This document shows positions 1 to 6,324 of a stretch of 13,354 nucleotides of DNA, one piece after another. The notes beneath the pieces are model-generated. The model saw nothing but the letters and a program-made list of their open reading frames with translations. It searched no databases and was not told the origin of the DNA. The stretch comes from Bacteroidetes bacterium UBA7688 (GTDB taxonomy: Bacteria; Bacteroidota; Bacteroidia; Chitinophagales; Chitinophagaceae): NCBI GenBank assembly GCA_002482815.1, contig DLGS01000294.1, positions 1 to 13,354 of the forward strand. The letters are read 5' to 3'. The position numbers were made by a program, and so were the translations under genes. Within the stretch, counting starts at the first letter, position 1. Every line of letters begins with the position of its first letter.

Positions 1-1067
1 TTACCATCCCTTTTGCACGCTACGTGGTGATGCACCAGAACGAATTGAATTTTCCTTTCCGCAGGTACCAAATGCAGCCTGTATGGCGTGCAGACCGTCC
101 ACAGAAAGGTCGTTACCGCGAGTTCTGGCAATGTGATTGTGATATTGTGGGTACAAATTCACTCATCAACGAAGCTGAATTATTATACATCTACCGGGAA
201 GCTTTTTATCAGTTGCAGATTCCTGCAATTATTGTAAGAATCAACAGCAGAAAGGTATTGACCGGCATTGCGCAATATTGCGGAGCAGAAGAAAAACTGG
301 TGGATATTACAACGGCTATTGACAAGCTGGATAAAATTGGTGTTGATGGCATAACGAAAGAATTGACTGAAAGAGGATTGAACGAAGAACAAGTCAGCCA
401 TATCCTCCGCCTGATTAATAGTACAGATCTTGAAAGCCTGGAAAAAGAATTTGCGGCAAAACAAATTACAGAAGGTGTAGCCGGCATCAATGAATTGAAA
501 GATACGATTGCCTATCACAGCACTTTGTCCAAATCAGAATGGAATAATTCTGAACTGAAAATCGACTTCACACTGGCACGAGGCCTTAGTTATTATACCG
601 GAATTATTGTGGAAGTAAACTGTAATGACGAGCGTATAAAAATGGGCAGCATCGGCGGAGGTGGCCGCTACGATGACCTTACAGGTCTTTTTGGCTTGAA
701 AAACCTATCCGGTGTTGGCGTGTCTTTTGGTATTGACCGCATTTACGATGTAATGGAAGAATTGAATTTATTCCCTGCAGCAATAGCCGTTGGAACGAAA
801 GCAATGATCATGAATACCGGTGGGGAAAATGAGTTGTATGCCCTTGAAATTTTAAAACAATTGCGCAGCAAAAATATTGCTACCGAAATTTATCCGGATG
901 CGCTGAAATTCGATAAACAAATGAAGTACATTTTCAACCGCAACATTCCTTTTGCTATCATCATTGAGAATGAAGAGCGCGAACAGCAAAACGTAAGAGT
1001 AAAGGATTTTGCTGCCGGCACGCAATTAAAAATGACGTTGGAAGAACTAATAAATATTTTGTGCTAA
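1..1067 (+). CDS. hisS: Histidyl-tRNA synthetase, 5'-truncated by the window edge
   Basis: Charges tRNA-His with histidine in the cytoplasm. The reading frame is open from base 3, where it reads TIPFARYVVMHQNELNFPFR; the ATG at 24 is an internal methionine, so the true start lies upstream. About 354 residues are present and roughly the first 100 are missing compared with usual family members. Class II synthetase signatures are visible: the QPVWRADRPQKGRYREFWQCD block near nt 75-140 (motif 2 region), a histidine-specific motif ARGLSYYTG near nt 576-602, and the glycine-rich GSIGGGGRYDDL block near nt 648-683 followed by GVGVSFGIDRI (motif 3). The last 100 or so residues fit the anticodon-binding domain. 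The gene ends at a TAA and a hairpin terminator follows 40 nt later. Identification is very secure; only the 5' end is unknown. Confidence 0.96.
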   Translation, partial: TIPFARYVVMHQNELNFPFRRYQMQPVWRADRPQKGRYREFWQCDCDIVGTNSLINEAELLYIYREAFYQLQIPAIIVRINSRKVLTGIAQYCGAEEKLVDITTAIDKLDKIGVDGITKELTERGLNEEQVSHILRLINSTDLESLEKEFAAKQITEGVAGINELKDTIAYHSTLSKSEWNNSELKIDFTLARGLSYYTGIIVEVNCNDERIKMGSIGGGGRYDDLTGLFGLKNLSGVGVSFGIDRIYDVMEELNLFPAAIAVGTKAMIMNTGGENELYALEILKQLRSKNIATEIYPDALKFDKQMKYIFNRNIPFAIIIENEEREQQNVRVKDFAAGTQLKMTLEELINILC

Positions 1068-1107
1068 AACAAGCTTTTACTGAGCAAAATCATACGCTCA
1101 TTTCTGT

Positions 1108-1137
1108 CCCTGCAATATCTTTGCAGGGATTTTTTTT
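1108..1137 (+). terminator. Rho-independent terminator of hisS, abutting the next start codon
   Basis: A perfect 8-bp stem CCCTGCAA / TTGCAGGG (1108-1115 and 1121-1128) with loop TATCT is followed by A and eight T (1130-1137). The T-run ends directly at the ATG of the cytochrome c peroxidase gene at 1138. The shape is that of an intrinsic terminator for hisS. Confidence 0.8.
1116..1123 (+). promoter_or_regulatory. Possible -7 box for the cytochrome c peroxidase gene, inside the terminator hairpin
   Basis: TATCTTTG matches the Bacteroidota -7 consensus TAnnTTTG at every defined position and lies 14 nt before the ATG at 1138. It occupies the loop and first part of the 3' arm of the hisS terminator. 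I see no TTG at the usual -33 distance, so this is a partial match. If used, the transcript would start near 1129 and carry a leader of about 8 nt, mostly U. Confidence 0.4.
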
Positions 1138-2094
1138 ATGCGATTGACCAGAAAATATAGTTTACTGTTGCTGCTTTCAGTGGGTGTGATTGCGTTGTGG
1201 AGTTTTACAACAGCAGAGACCACTCCATTAACCAAAAGCCAATTGGGAGAACTGCTTTTCTTCGATCCGATTCTTTCTACTGACAGTACAATCAGCTGCG
1301 CATCATGCCACAAACCCGAGTTTGCTTTTGCAGATACCCTTGCTTTTAGTATTGGTGTTGGTGGAAAAAAGGGTAAACGAAATACTCCTTCGGTCATGAA
1401 TATGAGCGACAGGGAATCCTTCTTTTGGGATGGGCGTGCAGGTTCATTAGAAGCGCAGGCTATCTTCCCGATAGAGGATCATAATGAGATGAACCTGCCT
1501 GTTGGCGACGCTATCCGAAGATTGAACAGGAATAAAAAGTATCAAAAATATTTTATGCAGGTGTTTGCCAAAGGTGCAAATAAAGAAAATCTGGGCATAG
1601 CATTGGCTTCTTTTGAACGTACGTTAGAAACAGCCAACACAGCATTAGACCGATGGCAAAATGATGAAAAAGCAGACACCTTGAATCCGCAACAAATTCG
1701 CGGCAGAGAACTGTTTTTTTCAAAGGCTAAATGCAATGAGTGTCACTTTACAGGAGATTTTACCGCTGATGAGTTTCGGGGTATAGGATTATTTGATGGA
1801 GATAAACACAACGATTCCGGTCGATTTATGATTACCAAAAACAAAGCTGATATCGGAAAATTTAAAGTGCCGGGCCTGCGCAATATTGCGCTCACTGCAC
1901 CTTATATGCATGACGGCAGTATGAAAACCCTGCGGGAAGTGATTGACTACTATGATAATCCCGGCAAAATGTTGCCTAACGGACTAAACAGAGATTCTGT
2001 ATTGCTGGAGCCCTTAGGACTTACAGAACAGGAAAAGCAGGATATCGAAGCATTTTTGCGGGCATTAACAGATGATCGGTTTGAGAAAAAATAG
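1138..2094 (+). CDS. Di-heme cytochrome c peroxidase (CcpA/MauG family), exported
   Basis: Probably reduces hydrogen peroxide in the periplasm using electrons from small c-type cytochromes. The 318-aa product starts with a Sec-type signal (R2, R5, K6, then a hydrophobic run to about residue 20, possible cleavage after FTTA near 26). Two CxxCH heme sites are present, CASCH at 54-58 and CNECH at 199-203, one per cytochrome domain. Family motifs follow each: FFWDGRAGSLEAQA near 95-108 and APYMHDGSMKTL near 254-265, where the Met would be a distal ligand of the electron-transfer heme. The ATG at 1138 is chosen because the signal peptide begins exactly there and upstream sequence is terminator. 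MauG-like oxidases share this fold, so the substrate is inferred. It appears monocistronic; no hairpin is seen after the stop. Confidence 0.9.
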   Translation: MRLTRKYSLLLLLSVGVIALWSFTTAETTPLTKSQLGELLFFDPILSTDSTISCASCHKPEFAFADTLAFSIGVGGKKGKRNTPSVMNMSDRESFFWDGRAGSLEAQAIFPIEDHNEMNLPVGDAIRRLNRNKKYQKYFMQVFAKGANKENLGIALASFERTLETANTALDRWQNDEKADTLNPQQIRGRELFFSKAKCNECHFTGDFTADEFRGIGLFDGDKHNDSGRFMITKNKADIGKFKVPGLRNIALTAPYMHDGSMKTLREVIDYYDNPGKMLPNGLNRDSVLLEPLGLTEQEKQDIEAFLRALTDDRFEKK

Positions 2095-2162
2095 CTTTCC
2101 AATCAAATGAAATTTCTGAATCGTTCCAATATTTATTAGCTGGCCCCTCAAGCAAAAAAATA

Positions 2163-2186
2163 AACTTTCAATTTTATTTGAAAGTT
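2163..2186. promoter_or_regulatory. Operator candidate O1 (palindrome overlapping the -33 box)
   Basis: AACTTTCAA (2163-2171) and its exact reverse complement TTGAAAGTT (2178-2186) are separated by TTTTAT, a perfect 9-bp inverted repeat. It covers the -33 element at 2177-2180, where a bound regulator would block RNA polymerase. A further half AACTTT at 2191-2196 forms a second overlapping dyad with AAAGTT at 2181-2186. A near copy lies before the membrane-protein genes at 2746-2765. Regulator binding, and hence autorepression, is inferred. Confidence 0.6.
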
Positions 2187-2208
2187 CGAAAACTTTATTC
2201 TAGCTTTG
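2177..2208 (+). promoter_or_regulatory. Bacteroidota promoter for the GbsR/MarR-type regulator
   Basis: TTTG at 2177-2180, a 20-nt spacer, then TAGCTTTG at 2201-2208 match the -33 TTTG / -7 TAnnTTTG consensus of Bacteroidota housekeeping promoters at every defined base. Initiation would be near 2214, about 10 nt before the ATG at 2225. This is the most complete promoter in the window. Confidence 0.75.
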
Positions 2209-2224
2209 TATCAACAAAAGAAAG

Positions 2225-2725
2225 ATGAACAATCAGGACGCAAAAATTGAATTTATTCACACTTGGGGAATCCTGGGCAGCCAATGGGGAATCAACCGCA
2301 GTATGGCTCAGATTCATGCTTTGCTGCTGATGACAAAAAATGCAATGAGCACTGAGGAGATAATGGGTGAATTGCAACTCAGCCGCGGAAATGCCAATAT
2401 GAATATCCGCGACCTGATGAACTGGAATTTGATTTACAAACAAATCAAAGCCGGAGATCGTAAAGAGTATTTTATTGCAGAACACGACATCTGGACAATT
2501 GCAACGCGTGTGGTGAGTGAACGCAAACGCCGCGAACTGATTCCTGCAATTGAATTGCTGGACAGAATTAAAAAAGATGAACTTGGCGGCGAAAAAGATG
2601 CGGAAAGCGCGCACATAAAGGATATGGTGAATAACCTGGGAGACTTTCTGAATAAAATGGATAAACTGACTGAATTTATGCTGAAAGCAGAGCAGAGCCT
2701 ATTGTTTAAACTCATTGTGAAATAA
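2225..2725 (+). CDS. GbsR/MarR-family transcriptional regulator
   Basis: A 166-aa DNA-binding protein of the GbsR type, a MarR-like winged helix family. The N-terminus shows WGILGSQWGINRSMAQIHALL (about 14-34), typical of GbsR proteins; a winged helix follows, with the recognition helix at about 53-67 (SRGNANMNIRDLMNW) and the wing near 70-86 (KAGDRKEYFIAE). The C-terminal 75 residues look alpha-helical and charged, fitting a dimerisation coiled coil. The ligand is unknown; characterised GbsR senses choline in Bacillus, but nothing here points to glycine betaine metabolism. The gene has a full promoter overlapped by a palindrome and is followed after 49 nt by two membrane-protein genes on the same strand, which are its likely targets. 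Start is the ATG 16 nt after the -7 box; no strong Shine-Dalgarno is seen. Confidence 0.88.
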   Translation: MNNQDAKIEFIHTWGILGSQWGINRSMAQIHALLLMTKNAMSTEEIMGELQLSRGNANMNIRDLMNWNLIYKQIKAGDRKEYFIAEHDIWTIATRVVSERKRRELIPAIELLDRIKKDELGGEKDAESAHIKDMVNNLGDFLNKMDKLTEFMLKAEQSLLFKLIVK

Positions 2726-2745
2726 TCTTTTTTTTGGCGAATTAT

Positions 2746-2765
2746 CTTTCAAAACTTTTTGAAAA
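2746..2765. promoter_or_regulatory. Operator candidate O2 before the membrane-protein pair
   Basis: CTTTCAA (2746-2752), six bases, TTGAAAA (2759-2765) repeats the architecture and nearly the sequence of O1 (CTTTCAA-N6-TTGAAAG at 2165-2184). Centrally it is a perfect 8-bp dyad TTTCAAAA-CT-TTTTGAAA (2747-2764). It ends 9 nt before the ATG at 2775. A weak -7-like TATCTTTC (2743-2750) overlaps its left arm. Probably a second binding site of the upstream regulator. Confidence 0.55.
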
Positions 2766-2774
2766 TACAATACA

Positions 2775-3137
2775 ATGGAGATTCTAGCCTATGTCATTTA
2801 TTTGTTGCTGGCCGCATTCCTGGTACTGATTGTAGGGTATTGGTTTTACCATTTTGGGGAAGTTTACATCATTGAATTTTTCCCGCAAAACCAATCTTTT
2901 GCAAAGCAGCTAAACAAACTTTTACTGATAGGATATTACCTGCTCAACCTTGGACTGATGCTGAATACATTTCAAAGCAATGCCCCTATTAATAATTTTA
3001 TTGATCTTTTAAATTTTGTGCTGAAACACATGGCTGATTCGATTCTTATCATCGCCATTATGCACTACAACAACCTCTTCTGGATTTACTTTTTATCACA
3101 TAATCAATCTTTCAAAACTAAATATTTTCAATCATGA
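2775..3137 (+). CDS. Small membrane protein of unknown function, tandem paralog A
   Basis: A 120-aa protein that I do not recognise. Three hydrophobic stretches are visible, at about 4-24, 48-66 and 88-107, suggesting three membrane helices. Between the first two lies a polar loop with a pattern shared with the next gene: G28-E-V-Y-I-I-E, N39, A43, N47-K-L, G53-Y-Y-L-L-N58-L-G60. The alignment to the downstream protein (residues 32-64) needs no gaps. There is no signal for a catalytic site or transport family. The stop TGA overlaps the next start (ATGA), implying translational coupling and co-production. It follows a GbsR-type regulator and a copy of its presumed operator, so it is probably under that regulator. 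Function is open; a two-subunit membrane complex is an inference. Confidence 0.8.
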   Translation: MEILAYVIYLLLAAFLVLIVGYWFYHFGEVYIIEFFPQNQSFAKQLNKLLLIGYYLLNLGLMLNTFQSNAPINNFIDLLNFVLKHMADSILIIAIMHYNNLFWIYFLSHNQSFKTKYFQS

Positions 3138-3517
3138 ACAATCAACTAATTGTCACAGCGTATTTCATCTATCTGCCAATCGCCATTCTTATGACAGCCT
3201 TGGTTTCCAGAAAATTATTCCAAAGCGGAAAAGTTTTTATGATGGATATTTTCAACAGCAATGAGCAATATGCCCTCAGCACTAACAGGCTTTTTGAGCT
3301 CGGTTTTTACTTAATCAATATTGGGTTTGCGTTTAAAATTCTTTACATCGCAGACCTCACAACACACAAAGCATTGATCGAAGTTTTGGCTTCTAAAATT
3401 GGTGGGTTTTCTATTTATCTGGGTGTAATGATGTTTGCCAATCTTTACCTGTTCTTCCGCGGAAAAAGAATTGCCGGCGAAAGAAGAAGAGAACGTCTTG
3501 CAGCCATGCAGGAATAA
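3134..3517 (+). CDS. Small membrane protein of unknown function, tandem paralog B
   Basis: A 127-aa protein with three hydrophobic stretches at about 5-24, 54-72 and 90-108 and a strongly basic tail (GKRIAGERRRERLAAM, 110-125) that should stay in the cytoplasm by the positive-inside rule. The loop G32-K-V-F-M-M-D, N43, A47, N51-R-L, G57-F-Y-L-I-N62-I-G64 matches the preceding gene position by position, so the two arose by duplication. The third helix of both contains N-L followed by an aromatic residue (NNLFW and ANLYL). Start ATG overlaps the upstream stop by 4 nt. A bidirectional terminator follows 10 nt after the stop. Unlike paralog A it has the charged tail, hinting at division of labour. 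Function unknown. Confidence 0.8.
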   Translation: MNNQLIVTAYFIYLPIAILMTALVSRKLFQSGKVFMMDIFNSNEQYALSTNRLFELGFYLINIGFAFKILYIADLTTHKALIEVLASKIGGFSIYLGVMMFANLYLFFRGKRIAGERRRERLAAMQE

Positions 3518-3526
3518 GGAAAAACA

Positions 3527-3562
3527 AAAAAGGTGCTCCGTTGCAAAACAGAGCACCTTTTT
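3527..3562. terminator. Bidirectional terminator between convergent operons
   Basis: AAAAAGGTGCTC (3527-3538) and GAGCACCTTTTT (3551-3562) form a perfect 12-bp stem with a 12-nt loop. With A-run on one side and T-run on the other it can end both the membrane-protein operon on the plus strand and lysC on the minus strand. Confidence 0.9.
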
Positions 3563-3577
3563 CCATTTAAAAACTAT

Positions 3578-4843
3578 TTACTTCAGCACAACCTGCACCG
3601 TTTGTCTGGTCTTTTGCTCCAGCAAAGTGTAGCGGCCTTTTGTAAGATCAAACAAAGTTTCGGGTGTGTAATGCCGAATGGTCAGTAAGCTCACATCTTC
3701 GTTACTGAAAACTTTGAAATCCTTTTCCAGCAGGCTTATGAGTTGTTTCACCTGTTCTTCTTTATTATCAATGCAAGCCACAAAACTGATGGCTGCATTC
3801 TGAATCAGGTTGATTTTGATTTTCAGGTTGTGGAAAATACTATACAAATTACTCAGGTTATCTTCTGTAATAAAAGAGAAATCTCTGGTGGTTACCTGCA
3901 ATAAAATCTGGTTCTTTTTCAGGATAATTAATGGCGGATAAAAAATGCTGCTGACTTCGTTTTGTATTACCGTTCCTTTCAAATCCTTATCCAGAAAGCA
4001 TTTTACATACAGTGGGATATTATTGTTCTGAAGCGGCTTGATGGTTTTCGGGTGAATAACCTGCGCACCATAATAAGCCATTTCAATTACCTCGTGGTAA
4101 GTTATGGCTTCAACTTTCACGGTATCGTTAAACAGTTTCGGGTCGGCATTTTTCAATCCTTCCACATCTTTCCAGATGGTAACACCTGTACCTTCCAACA
4201 TGGCGGCCATCATCGCTGCAGAATAATCCGAGCCTTCACGACCTAAAGTCACAGAAGCATTATCAGATGTACTACCGATAAAACCCTGAACAACTACATT
4301 TTTTCCTTCCTTCAATAATTTTCCAATCACCTGCTGTGCCTGGTTCTGAGAAGTTTCCCAATCCACTTTAGCATCCCGGTAAGTATCGTCAGTCCGGATA
4401 ACACCCCGTGCATCCACCCATTCATAATTCAGTCCCTGGCTTGCCAGGTAAGTGCAAAAGATTTTCGTAGAAAGAATTTCCCCCATGCACACAATCTGAT
4501 CATAAGAGTAATCGAATCTTGCCGCATCTGCATCATCCACAGCCCACTGCAGTTCGCTGAAATATTCATTGAATTCACCGACAATTTGTGCAAAATGTTT
4601 TTCATCCAAAACATTGAGTGCATAATCCACATGCTGTTTCTCAAGCAATTCAAGCATTTCGTGCGCCAACTTCTTGTCGCCATTGCAGGCTTCCTGCGCT
4701 ATTTTTTCCAGTTGGTTGGTGGTCTTTCCCATTGCGGATACCACCACAATCAATTGATCATTTGCTTCTGCTATGATTGGCAGCAGCGCTTTCATACGTT
4801 CCGGGCTTTCAATAGATGCCCCTCCAAATTTGTAAACTTGCAA
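3578..4843 (-). CDS. lysC: Aspartokinase, monofunctional, with C-terminal ACT domains and a TTG start
   Basis: Phosphorylates aspartate to 4-aspartyl phosphate, the first step toward Lys, Thr, Met and diaminopimelate. The 421-aa product has the N-terminal kinase motif KFGGAS (5-10, where many homologs have GGTS), VVSAMGKTTNQL (34-45), GREGSDYSA (201-209), WKDVEG (224-229) and HPKT (264-267). From about residue 305 on the sequence fits paired ACT domains, the usual site of feedback inhibition by pathway amino acids. There is no homoserine dehydrogenase fusion. The start is TTG at 4843-4841: an in-frame TAA stands five codons upstream and no ATG or GTG lies between it and the KFGGAS motif. The gene follows the aminotransferase by 24 nt, so both are probably one transcript, ended by the hairpin at 3527-3562. 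Confidence 0.95.
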   Translation of the reverse strand: MQVYKFGGASIESPERMKALLPIIAEANDQLIVVVSAMGKTTNQLEKIAQEACNGDKKLAHEMLELLEKQHVDYALNVLDEKHFAQIVGEFNEYFSELQWAVDDADAARFDYSYDQIVCMGEILSTKIFCTYLASQGLNYEWVDARGVIRTDDTYRDAKVDWETSQNQAQQVIGKLLKEGKNVVVQGFIGSTSDNASVTLGREGSDYSAAMMAAMLEGTGVTIWKDVEGLKNADPKLFNDTVKVEAITYHEVIEMAYYGAQVIHPKTIKPLQNNNIPLYVKCFLDKDLKGTVIQNEVSSIFYPPLIILKKNQILLQVTTRDFSFITEDNLSNLYSIFHNLKIKINLIQNAAISFVACIDNKEEQVKQLISLLEKDFKVFSNEDVSLLTIRHYTPETLFDLTKGRYTLLEQKTRQTVQVVLK

Positions 4844-4867
4844 AGCGTGTTCTTTTTATTTGTTGAT

Positions 4868-6133
4868 TTAATTTTTAGGTTCTAATTGCGCAAATGCGGC
4901 TTCCAGTGCGGCGAACATTTCATCCAGTTCTTCATATTTGCAGGTGCCAATGCTCATACGATACCAGGAAGATTCTTTGTCGGCACCAAAACAAGAAAAA
5001 GGTACAATAGCCAGGTGAGCTTCATTCAGTAAATATTCACTGACATCTGTTTGGGTGGCCAGTTCAACGCCCTTAAACTTATAACCCTTCAGGTCTATTT
5101 TAACGGTCAGATAAATAGCAGCCTGCGGAGTAATAATATCTACCGGATAACCTTTTTCTTTAAGATTGGTAAATGCCTCATAAATATAATTCAGCCGTTC
5201 TTCAAGCTTTATTTTAAAGGCTGAAGTAAATTCATCAAGCGCCAGCTGGTTTTTCAAAAATTCTGCTGTTGCATATTGCTCTGCCATCGGACTCCATGCC
5301 CCGATGTGACTTAGTAAGGCCTTCATTTTAGCTATAACATAGGCAGGACCAAGTGACCACCCAACACGAACACCGGTTGCAGCCAGCGATTTTGAAACAC
5401 CGTCCACAAAAATTGTATATGCCTTCATTTCCGGGCGCAAGGCAACGGGATTGTGATGTTGCACGGCACCGAAAGTTAAGGTCCAGTACATCTGGTCGAA
5501 CATCATGTACAGTTTCTTTTCACCTTCCTTTCTGCCCGCATTCTCAGCGATAATCATATCGCAGATACTTTCCAGTTCTGCTTTCTCCAATGTTGTACCG
5601 GTCGGGTTTTGAGGAGAACAAAGACACAACAAAGTGGCGCCCTTAATATGCGGTGCAATATCAGATGCCTTCGGCATAAAATTATGCTCTGGAAAAACAT
5701 CTACCACACAATGTTGTCCATCGTTCATATGAACATAGTGGTTGTTATTCCACGATGGAACAGTATAAATAACTTTGTCGCCTTTATCTACAATCGCTTT
5801 GAACAAAGAGTAAATTAAAGGACGGCCACCGCTGGCAATCAGTATTTCATCACTCTTATAATCGATACCTTCTACCCTGCGGAACAAATCACCAACAGCA
5901 TTTCTAAGGGTAAGCAATCCATCTGCAGGCGGATAGTTAGTGCGATGTTCTTTATACGCTTTTATAATTTCCTCTTCATAAACATGAGGAATCGGAAAAA
6001 TAGACGGGTCAAAATCGCCAATCGTATAATTGTAAATTTTTTCGCCTTTCGCCTTTCGTTCATTAATGGCATTGCCAAGCTTTACGATTTCTGAACCGAC
6101 TAAGGTTTCGGCGAGTGTACTGAGTGGAGACAT
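4868..6133 (-). CDS. PLP-dependent class I/II aminotransferase, probably aspartate aminotransferase
   Basis: Fold-type I aminotransferase of 421 aa. Visible signatures are the N-terminal NYTIGDFDPSIFPIP segment (about 35-49), NYPPADGLLTLR (66-77), NPTGT (176-180), the PLP-contacting D213 and Y216 in FDQMY, the Schiff-base lysine K248 in VSKSLA, and the phosphate-binding arginine R256 in GVRVGW. The active-site loop SWNNNHYVHM (127-136) carries the aromatic stacking position. Its partner gene 24 nt downstream is aspartokinase, so aspartate from oxaloacetate and glutamate is the most likely product; other acceptors such as a DAP-pathway intermediate cannot be excluded from sequence alone. The ATG at 6133 lies about 30 nt after a strong hairpin terminator on the same strand, so the gene either has a promoter overlapping that hairpin or is controlled by attenuation. 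Confidence 0.88.
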   Translation of the reverse strand: MSPLSTLAETLVGSEIVKLGNAINERKAKGEKIYNYTIGDFDPSIFPIPHVYEEEIIKAYKEHRTNYPPADGLLTLRNAVGDLFRRVEGIDYKSDEILIASGGRPLIYSLFKAIVDKGDKVIYTVPSWNNNHYVHMNDGQHCVVDVFPEHNFMPKASDIAPHIKGATLLCLCSPQNPTGTTLEKAELESICDMIIAENAGRKEGEKKLYMMFDQMYWTLTFGAVQHHNPVALRPEMKAYTIFVDGVSKSLAATGVRVGWSLGPAYVIAKMKALLSHIGAWSPMAEQYATAEFLKNQLALDEFTSAFKIKLEERLNYIYEAFTNLKEKGYPVDIITPQAAIYLTVKIDLKGYKFKGVELATQTDVSEYLLNEAHLAIVPFSCFGADKESSWYRMSIGTCKYEELDEMFAALEAAFAQLEPKN

Positions 6134-6163
6134 TTGTTGTTAAAGTGTTTCAATTAAAAAATA

Positions 6164-6195
6164 AAAAAGGCTTACTTCGAAAAGCAAGCCTTTTT
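6164..6195 (-). terminator. Hairpin terminator between dnaN and the aminotransferase
   Basis: AAAAAGGCTT (6164-6173) pairs with AAGCCTTTTT (6186-6195), and after an A/C mismatch CTT (6175-6177) pairs with AAG (6182-6184) around a CGAA loop. On the minus strand it ends in a long T-run (TTTTTTATTTTTT) and would terminate transcription coming from dnaN. It stands only about 30 nt ahead of the aminotransferase ATG, so it could also act as an attenuator. A weak promoter-like pair (TTG at 6187-6185, TATTTTTT at 6163-6156, 21-nt spacer, minus strand) overlaps it. Confidence 0.82.
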
Positions 6196-6220
6196 AAGAA
6201 AATAGTTTGTGTTATAAACA

Positions 6221-6310
6221 TTATCCTCTATTAAAGCCCGCAGTTGAAAGCGACTTTTTACAAGATTTATACTTGGCGATTGCAATAATATTCATAATGT
6301 TCAATTTCAT
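6221..6310 (-). CDS. Possible 29-codon small ORF in the aminotransferase-lysC leader
   Basis: Reads MKLNIMNIIAIAKYKSCKKS and continues for nine more residues to a TAA. It starts 14 nt after the dnaN stop codon and ends 25 nt before the hairpin terminator. Five of 29 residues are lysine, with K13, K15, K18 and K19 clustered (KYKSCKK). A lysine-rich peptide before a terminator and a lysC operon recalls leader-peptide attenuation, but AT-rich DNA gives lysine codons easily, and I found no clear anti-terminator structure. It may be a chance ORF. Confidence 0.25.
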   Translation of the reverse strand: MKLNIMNIIAIAKYKSCKKSLSTAGFNRG

Positions 6311-6324
6311 TTGGTAATGATATT

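Larger units (their letters stand above)
2095..2224. other. Intergenic region carrying the regulator promoter
   Basis: These 130 nt between the peroxidase and the GbsR-type regulator contain no convincing gene. The left half is featureless to me and shows no terminator. The right half (2163-2208) holds a palindromic operator candidate and a full Bacteroidota promoter, described separately. Confidence 0.6.

Noticed and set aside
3109..3131. CTTTCAA half-site before membrane protein B as a third operator
   Set aside because: The second arm TTGAAA is absent at the required 6-nt spacing; only the left arm matches.
3435..3632. 65-codon plus-strand frame across the end of membrane protein B and the terminator
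   Set aside because: It is in a shifted frame over a real gene, runs through a terminator hairpin and into the convergent lysC, and has no recognisable features.
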